Positions 6,550 through 10,949 of a stretch of DNA of 10,949 bases are shown in pieces. The stretch lies in the NCBI GenBank assembly GCA_002345745.1, contig DDWQ01000015.1:1-10949 (forward strand). The letters run 5' to 3'. Origin of the DNA: Candidatus Moranbacteria bacterium UBA2282. Lineage in GTDB: Bacteria > Patescibacteriota > Minisyncoccia > Moranbacterales > UBA2206. Both the position numbers and the translations under genes were made by a program. The notes beneath the pieces were generated by a model, which was not told where the DNA came from, did no database searches, and saw only the letters and a list, made by a program, of their open reading frames with translations. Position 1 is the stretch's first letter. Each line of letters starts with the position of its first letter.

Positions 6550-6942
6550 ATGGAAACAGAAACAAAAATCGCTCTTTTTAAGGGCAAAAAAGTTAGAAAA
6601 GTTATTTATCAAAATGAATGGTGGTTTTCGGTTGTTGATACTGTTGAAGTTTTAACGAATAGCACAAAGCCCCGCGTTTATTGGAATGCAATGAAAGCTA
6701 GAGTTAAGAGTGGAGATGGATTTCAGTTGTCTACAATTTGTAGACAACTGAAATTGCAATCTTCTGATGGTAAGTTTTATGAAACTGACTGTGCTAATAC
6801 TGAAGGCATATTTCGTATTATTCAGTCTATTCCTTCACCCAAAGCAGAGCCATTAAAAAGATTGGAAAAAGAATTGGGCAGAACCGTTGTTTCTAAAAAG
6901 AATTTTAAAAATCTAAAGCAAAATAAGAAATTACAGAAATAG
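6550..6942 (+). CDS. BRO-N (phage antirepressor-like) protein, internally deleted
   Basis: Putative DNA-binding protein with a BRO family N-terminal domain (residues about 5-102): IALFKGKKVRKVIYQNEWWFSVVDTVEVL, LSTICRQLKLQSSDGKFYETDCANTEGIFRIIQSIPSPKAEP appear as separate blocks in order. From memory, relatives of this type are about 250-290 aa, with a long helical region after SIPSPKAEP and a tail resembling GKKVVSKKNF. Here SIPSPKAEPLKR (to 104) runs straight into LEKELGRTVVSKKNF, so about 150 residues appear to be missing in frame. The last residues LQK and the stop codon lie in a 100-bp repeat shared with the end of the next gene, so the C-terminus is chimeric. It has a strong promoter with a palindrome. 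Function of the shortened protein is unknown; it may be a relic or a DNA-binding remnant. Confidence 0.8.
   Translation: METETKIALFKGKKVRKVIYQNEWWFSVVDTVEVLTNSTKPRVYWNAMKARVKSGDGFQLSTICRQLKLQSSDGKFYETDCANTEGIFRIIQSIPSPKAEPLKRLEKELGRTVVSKKNFKNLKQNKKLQK
6720..6754 (+). repeat. 35-bp perfect palindrome inside the BRO-N coding sequence
   Basis: ATTTCAGTTGTCTACAA (6720-6736) and TTGTAGACAACTGAAAT (6738-6754) are perfect 17-bp reverse complements around a single T. It encodes the conserved stretch FQLSTICRQLK. It would fold into a strong mRNA hairpin or cruciform and could be a protein-binding site. Confidence 0.8.
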
Positions 6943-7029
6943 ATAGTTGTGGTATAATAAAACTAGTGTTTTGCAGATTGCGTCACTTCTCAAAAAGCTG
7001 AGCTTTAGGAGTGGGAATGGTGTTCTCAA
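6930..7029 (+). repeat. 100-bp direct repeat, left copy
   Basis: Matches 8460-8559 with one mismatch (T7021 against C8551). It starts in the last codons of the BRO-N gene (ATTACAGAAATAG gives the shared LQK-stop), contains TATAAT (6953-6958) and ends with the hairpin AAAGCTGAGCTTT (6994-7006). Its offset to the right copy is exactly 1530 bp, and the ATPase gene lies between them. Confidence 0.92.
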
Positions 7030-7097
7030 TAGTGTATGGGGAAGGTAAAAAACAGGGAAATAAAAATAAATAGAAGTCTGGAGAAAGAATTAGTGAA

Positions 7098-7126
7098 TTG
7101 ACATAGTTGTCGATGAGAGCTATTAT
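7098..7126 (+). promoter_or_regulatory. Promoter of the DUF4143 ATPase gene
   Basis: Perfect -35 TTGACA (7098-7103), 17-nt spacer, TATTAT (7121-7126, one mismatch). The start site would be near 7133, giving a leader of about 50 nt. That leader contains an 11-bp inverted repeat TATTAAAATAT (7124-7134) / ATATTTTAATA (7150-7160), a near-direct repeat ATATGTCAATA / ATATGACAATA and a second TATAAT (7159-7164), so it may hold an operator. Confidence 0.6.
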
Positions 7127-7182
7127 TAAAATATGTCAATACTAATGATATATTTTAATATAATATATGACAATACGATAAT

Positions 7183-8472
7183 ATGGAAATAGAAAAAATA
7201 AAAAACATCATTGTTGGGCAGAAAGAAGATTTGGCTGATTTCTTCAAGCGGAAAAAAATAGTTGAAAGAGAGGTGGAACTAGGACAGTTTAAGAAATTTT
7301 TGGCGCATCCTAATGTTTTGGTCATTACTGGTCCGCGGCGTGCGGGCAAATCAGTTTTGGCTGTGACTCTGTTTTCTGGCAAAAACTATGGTTATTTGAA
7401 TTTTGACGATGAACGCTTGGCTGGATTTGAAAGTGATGATTTTAATGCTGTGCTAGAGGCTTTTTATGATCTCAATGGAGCAGATGTTGAATATCTGATT
7501 TTTGATGAAATTCAAAACATTCCCAATTGGGAGCTATTCATCAATCGGCTTCGTCGCACAAAAAAAATAATTATCACTGGTTCGAATGCTAATCTTTTAT
7601 CCGGAGAATTGGCAACACATTTGACTGGACGACATTTGGAGGCAGTGCTTTATCCATTTTCTTTTAGAGAATATTTAAAGGTGCGAAAAATGGAAATAGC
7701 AAAAGAAGATTTTTATTCTACCAAAAAAATTTCCCAGATCAAAAAACAGTTGCAAAAATATTTAGCTGATGGTGGTTTTCCAGAGACATTTTTGTTTGGC
7801 CCCGCCATGGTTAGTAAGATTTATGATGATGTTATCACAAAGGACATCCTGCTTCATTATGGCGTGAAAAATAAAAAAGCCTTTCGCGAATTGGCAAATT
7901 ACATCGTTTCAAATTTTGGCAAAGATTTGAATTATCGCAAATTGGGAACTGTTTTTGCAATCAAAAATGTTCATACGGTAAAAAATTATGTGGAATATTT
8001 ACGCACAAGTTTTTTGATTTTTGTTTTGGAAAAATTTTCCTATAAGCTAAAACAGCAATATATAACTTCTAAAAAAGTGTATGGCGTTGACACCGGCTTG
8101 GTGAATTCGGTGGCATTTCAAGTTTCAGAAAATTCAGGCAGATTAATGGAAAATGCGGTGATGATAGATTTGATGCGTAGAAAAAACTATTTCAAAGAGT
8201 TTACCGAAGTGTATTATTGGCGGGATTATACTGGCAAGGAGGTCGATTTTGTTTTGAAAAGAGGCACGAAAATTGTTGAACTGATTCAGGTTTGTCAAAA
8301 TCTGACTAACATCGAAACAAAAGAGAGGGAAATTCGCTCATTATTTTTGGCGAGTGAGGAATTGAATTGCAACACATTGATAATCATAACGGCTGACGAG
8401 GATAAAGTAGAAAAAATTGAAGGCAAAAAAATTCAGTTTATTCCGCTTTGGAAATGGCTATTACAGAAATAG
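7183..8472 (+). CDS. AAA_14 / DUF4143 family ATPase
   Basis: Predicted P-loop ATPase of 429 aa, full length for the family; the cellular role of these proteins is unsettled. N-terminal AAA_14 domain: Walker A GPRRAGKS (50-57), Walker B YLIFDE (104-109), sensor-like ITGSN (131-135), and the TGRHLEAVLYPFSFREYL signature (148-165). The DUF4143 part starts at YLADGGFPETF (193-203), then winged-helix-like KLGTVFAIKNVHTVKNYVEYL and VYGVDTGLVN (299-308). The C-terminus has a PD-(D/E)XK-like core: E323 in LMENAV, VYYWRDYTGKEVDFVLKRG (343-361) and VELIQV (365-370), with Q in place of the usual Lys, so nuclease activity is doubtful. It has its own promoter and is bracketed by 100-bp direct repeats, the right one beginning in its last codons. 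The natural-looking ending PLWKWLL suggests the repeat's stop region originated here. Confidence 0.92.
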   Translation: MEIEKIKNIIVGQKEDLADFFKRKKIVEREVELGQFKKFLAHPNVLVITGPRRAGKSVLAVTLFSGKNYGYLNFDDERLAGFESDDFNAVLEAFYDLNGADVEYLIFDEIQNIPNWELFINRLRRTKKIIITGSNANLLSGELATHLTGRHLEAVLYPFSFREYLKVRKMEIAKEDFYSTKKISQIKKQLQKYLADGGFPETFLFGPAMVSKIYDDVITKDILLHYGVKNKKAFRELANYIVSNFGKDLNYRKLGTVFAIKNVHTVKNYVEYLRTSFLIFVLEKFSYKLKQQYITSKKVYGVDTGLVNSVAFQVSENSGRLMENAVMIDLMRRKNYFKEFTEVYYWRDYTGKEVDFVLKRGTKIVELIQVCQNLTNIETKEREIRSLFLASEELNCNTLIIITADEDKVEKIEGKKIQFIPLWKWLLQK

Positions 8473-8488
8473 ATAGTTGTGGTATAAT
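8460..8488 (+). promoter_or_regulatory. Possible promoter in the repeat, for the secreted-protein gene
   Basis: ATTACA (8460-8465), 17-nt spacer, perfect TATAAT (8483-8488). Transcription would begin near 8495, about 125 nt upstream of the ATG at 8620, with two AGCTNAGCT hairpins in the leader. The same arrangement exists in the left copy (6930-6958) upstream of the ATPase promoter. The -35 is moderate only. Confidence 0.4.
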
Positions 8489-8559
8489 AAAACTAGTGTT
8501 TTGCAGATTGCGTCACTTCTCAAAAAGCTGAGCTTTAGGAGTGGGAATGGCGTTCTCAA
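8460..8559 (+). repeat. 100-bp direct repeat, right copy
   Basis: Same sequence as 6930-7029 with one difference. It begins in the last codons of the ATPase gene and includes an ATTACA (8460-8465), 17-nt, TATAAT (8483-8488) promoter-like arrangement that points at the secreted-protein gene. A hairpin CTC-AA-AAAGC, loop TGA, GCTTT-AG-GAG spans 8519-8541. Confidence 0.92.
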
Positions 8560-8572
8560 AAAGCTCAGCTTT
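8524..8572 (+). repeat. Pair of AAAGCTNAGCTTT hairpins ahead of the secreted-protein gene
   Basis: AAAGCTGAGCTTT (8524-8536) and AAAGCTCAGCTTT (8560-8572) are 36 bp apart, each embedded in a TTCTCAAAAAGCT...GGGAAT context, so the unit is tandemly duplicated. The first is also present in the left direct repeat at 6994-7006. No T-tract follows, so terminator function is not supported. Confidence 0.6.
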
Positions 8573-8619
8573 GGGAATACTCAGATAAAGCGATAAAAAG
8601 TAAAAATAATTTAATCAAG

Positions 8620-10949
8620 ATGGGTAAAATAAAAAATAATGACTCTCTCTCTCTCTCGAATAGGGCTTTAAAATTATTTTCTCATAAGACTTTTATTAGA
8701 TCGGCTATGATCATTTTCTGTGCCGGTTTTTTTGTGTTTGGGTTTGGGGCGAAGGCAAGTGCGGCGACCAGATATATTGATCCATCGTTAGGCACAGATG
8801 ATGCGTTACATGGTAGTGGGATAGGAATAAATGCACTTGCAACTTTGGAATATGCCGTTGAGAATTTTTCATGGTCTTATGGTGATGAAATAGTTCTGTG
8901 TTCTGGAACTTACAATGATTCGTCCGGGTTATGGAAATTGGGAACAAATAATACTATAACTTTTGCTCAATCAGAAGGAGCAGGATATTTTATAGTACGT
9001 GCACAAACCGGCAGCGTTACAATTGACTATCCTTCTGCACTGATAGCTGGATCTAGTGTATTCGGAGTGCGTGGTGCTATTAAATTTCAACATATTTTCT
9101 TTACTAATTCACATAACGCATTAGGAAGATTGTTTAGTGTTGTTAATTTTAATAATCCTTTGGATATTGTTTTTGAAGATGGAGGAATTGATAATAATAA
9201 TACCTCTGGATCATTTTATGGAATGGAAATTACCAATAACACTACGCCGTATAATGCAACTCTTACATTTGAAAGAATGAAAATTAAAAATTGGAATCAT
9301 ACTAGTGCTGAGACAGGTTTTATTCGCCAAAATGTTGATATAGGAGATGGTTCAAAAAAATCTACAGTAATATTTAAGTCATGTCTGTTAAAAAATGTCG
9401 GGAAGTTGCTTCAAAAATCAATTAACAAAATGACAGGTGATCTTACGCTGATTAATAATACCATCGTGAGTGGTGTTTATTACTCAATGTGGGGTACCGC
9501 AGATTATATAAGATCAGACTCAACAGTAATTTTAGCGGGAAACTTAGTTGTTGGAGATTCAACTTTTTATTATCCTATTAACGTCCAGAATCTTGTACCG
9601 ACTTTGGCTGATGGCAGATATGGTCCACCAGCTAATTGGACTATAAAAGGAAACAATACTTATCGTGTTCCAAATTATTCTGAATCTTCATCAATTTCTA
9701 TATATGAAGGTGGGAACGAAGTAGTTCTACCAGACGAGACTAATCATTATTTAAACCCAGATTTTACCGATCCAGCCAATGATGATTATACTCCAAGAAA
9801 TGGAATGATAACAGAAAAGGGTTATGCAGCATTACTTCCTTCAACTGACATAAATGGCAACAATTGGACGAGCTCTGCAGATGTTGGAGCATTTAAAAAT
9901 TCGGTGCTTACAAATCCAACGAGTCTTGGAAATCATTCCATCATTTTTGTAGGAGATTCAATCGCAGCAGGTACTTCTATGAGAATGTTTGCTGATGATT
10001 GGCTAGCCGATTATAATATTTACGGAGCAGGATCAGATTGTAACACTAGGGGAGCGAATTGTTCCAGTTGGGGAGGATTGAAAGGAATGGATACAAAATA
10101 TTTAGTGGATAGGTCTATAGAAACTTGGGGAATCCCTGAATATTTTATAATTCTAACATATGCCAACTCCATAGGTGCAACATCGAACAGCCCACCCAAT
10201 TTAACTTCCACCCAAGCTGCTGATGATATTTTGACTATGGTGAAAAAAGTTCAAGGATGGGGTTCAACTCCTATAGTTTTGGGAATGATGCCACATGCCC
10301 AAGCAACATTTGTAAACCAATTAACTGCGGTGAAAGACTTTAACTCTAAAGTAAAAAATGTTTGTGATGCTAATCATGTCGATTGTGTTTTTCCTTTAGA
10401 CCATATGGTGCTAAATCCGTATTTTGCAAATGCATATAATGATGGGACTCATCCTGGATATTACCCAATCGGAGGTTTAGCTGGCAATGTTCACCCACAA
10501 GATCCTGAAGGACGAAGATGTATAATATCAGTAATTGAAGATTATATTTTGAACAGGTCTGGAATAAATATTACACAGTCCGGGACTTCAATTGTAGGAT
10601 CTGAACTTGGTAATGGTACTTACAGATATCCATTATCGGTTGCCGGATTGAATTTGCAATATTCTCATGATAATTATTCTGATTTGCCTTCAAATAATAT
10701 AAATATTTATGGATTGACTGCCAATAAATGGTTTAATATTGAAACTGGTTTTAATATTGATCCTGCAGGTGGTACTAATTGTAGTAATTCAGAAGAAGGA
10801 ATTATTATCTGCAAATCAAATGCTAGTGGAGTAATATATTTAAGTTATGATGGAACATATATAACACACACCTTCAACATCACAGAAGGTGATAACATCG
10901 CCCCAACTGTGACTGATGGAACAAACGCCAAATTTCACACCAATACCAC
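8620..10949 (+). CDS. Large secreted beta-helix and SGNH-hydrolase protein (3' end outside the window)
   Basis: Open frame of at least 776 codons running off the window. Residues 1-48 are a long signal peptide: polar/basic N-region, hydrophobic core AMIIFCAGFFVFGFG (29-43) and cleavage site ASA before A49. Residues about 50-435 open with ATRYIDPSLGTDDALHG...LATLEYAV...GDEIVLCSGTY, the start typical of pectate-lyase-like right-handed beta-helix proteins, followed by Asn-rich strand repeats. Residues about 440-640 look like an SGNH/GDSL hydrolase: IIFVGDSIAAG with S447, a glycine block near YGAGSDCNTRG, N516 in TYANSIG, and DGTHP (D608, H611) or alternatively NVHP (H625) as block V. The following 130 residues are extracellular-type sequence of unknown fold. 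It likely acts at the cell surface on a polysaccharide or ester substrate; this is inference. A (CT)7 tract lies in codons 8-13. No SD is obvious. Confidence 0.85.
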   Translation, partial: MGKIKNNDSLSLSNRALKLFSHKTFIRSAMIIFCAGFFVFGFGAKASAATRYIDPSLGTDDALHGSGIGINALATLEYAVENFSWSYGDEIVLCSGTYNDSSGLWKLGTNNTITFAQSEGAGYFIVRAQTGSVTIDYPSALIAGSSVFGVRGAIKFQHIFFTNSHNALGRLFSVVNFNNPLDIVFEDGGIDNNNTSGSFYGMEITNNTTPYNATLTFERMKIKNWNHTSAETGFIRQNVDIGDGSKKSTVIFKSCLLKNVGKLLQKSINKMTGDLTLINNTIVSGVYYSMWGTADYIRSDSTVILAGNLVVGDSTFYYPINVQNLVPTLADGRYGPPANWTIKGNNTYRVPNYSESSSISIYEGGNEVVLPDETNHYLNPDFTDPANDDYTPRNGMITEKGYAALLPSTDINGNNWTSSADVGAFKNSVLTNPTSLGNHSIIFVGDSIAAGTSMRMFADDWLADYNIYGAGSDCNTRGANCSSWGGLKGMDTKYLVDRSIETWGIPEYFIILTYANSIGATSNSPPNLTSTQAADDILTMVKKVQGWGSTPIVLGMMPHAQATFVNQLTAVKDFNSKVKNVCDANHVDCVFPLDHMVLNPYFANAYNDGTHPGYYPIGGLAGNVHPQDPEGRRCIISVIEDYILNRSGINITQSGTSIVGSELGNGTYRYPLSVAGLNLQYSHDNYSDLPSNNINIYGLTANKWFNIETGFNIDPAGGTNCSNSEEGIIICKSNASGVIYLSYDGTYITHTFNITEGDNIAPTVTDGTNAKFHTNT
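8643..8657 (+). repeat. (CT)7C dinucleotide tract in the secreted-protein gene
   Basis: Fifteen nucleotides of alternating C and T, 24 nt after the A of the ATG, encoding SLSLS before the hydrophobic core of the signal peptide. Dinucleotide tracts of this length at the 5' end of surface-protein genes are known slippage sites in other bacteria. Gain or loss of one unit would shift the frame. Confidence 0.9.

Noticed and set aside
6930..8559. The ATPase unit as a classical insertion sequence
   Set aside because: No transposase, and no terminal inverted repeats were found. The flanking direct repeats are 100 bp and begin inside coding ends, unlike target-site duplications.
8473..8619. Intrinsic terminator after the ATPase gene
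   Set aside because: The AGCTNAGCT hairpins are not followed by a T-tract on the plus strand.
6463..8619. BRO-N plus ATPase as a defence or toxin-antitoxin system
   Set aside because: Each has its own promoter, neither carries a recognisable toxin domain, and the PD-(D/E)XK-like core lacks the usual Lys; the pairing looks like the result of rearrangement.
8711..8947. Minus-strand frame inside the secreted-protein gene
   Set aside because: His/Thr-rich shadow of a long plus-strand gene with a clear signal peptide; no initiation signals.
10020..10211. 63-codon minus-strand frame
   Set aside because: Antisense to the SGNH-like domain; short and without supporting features.

Overview
The window (about 11 kb, AT-rich) looks like chromosome from a Candidate Phyla Radiation / Patescibacteria bacterium, most likely Parcubacteria-like. 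The evidence is indirect: mostly Shine-Dalgarno-poor genes, a DUF3048 protein, a divergent HolA, a BRO-N protein, a DUF4143 ATPase, a giant secreted beta-helix protein, and many small GC-rich hairpin elements between and inside genes. The standard bacterial code fits; no in-frame TGA needs reading as an amino acid. Lineage is an inference from gene content.

Layout. 1-708: a stand-alone 151-aa gene of unknown function with its own promoter, a strong SD and a terminator hairpin; its composition differs from its neighbours. 708-2868 (minus strand): an MFS-type membrane transporter followed 43 nt later by ddl (D-Ala-D-Ala ligase), probably one transcript. 2869-3070: a divergent promoter region. 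3071-6462 (plus strand): fpg/mutM (base-excision repair), a membrane-anchored DUF3048 (YerB-like) protein, and holA (DNA polymerase III delta subunit). The spacers between these three genes hold CCTGCC...GGCAGG hairpin elements. fpg itself carries two in-frame insertions made of palindromic repeat DNA.

6463-8559 is a rearranged accessory segment. A BRO-N gene that appears to have lost its middle has a large palindrome over its promoter and another inside its coding sequence. It is followed by an AAA_14/DUF4143 ATPase. A 100-bp direct repeat (one mismatch) begins in the last codons of both genes, so both proteins end in LQK, and the repeat brackets the ATPase as a 1530-bp unit.

8620 to the end: the 5' part of a large secreted protein (at least 776 aa) with a signal peptide, a right-handed beta-helix-like region, an SGNH/GDSL-hydrolase-like domain and a further extracellular region running off the window. 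A (CT)7 tract lies in its first codons, a candidate phase-variation switch.

No rRNA, tRNA, CRISPR array or complete transposase was found. The strongest leads are the palindromic DNA inserted in frame in fpg, the repeat-bracketed ATPase with the chimeric BRO gene, and the CT tract in the secreted-protein gene.
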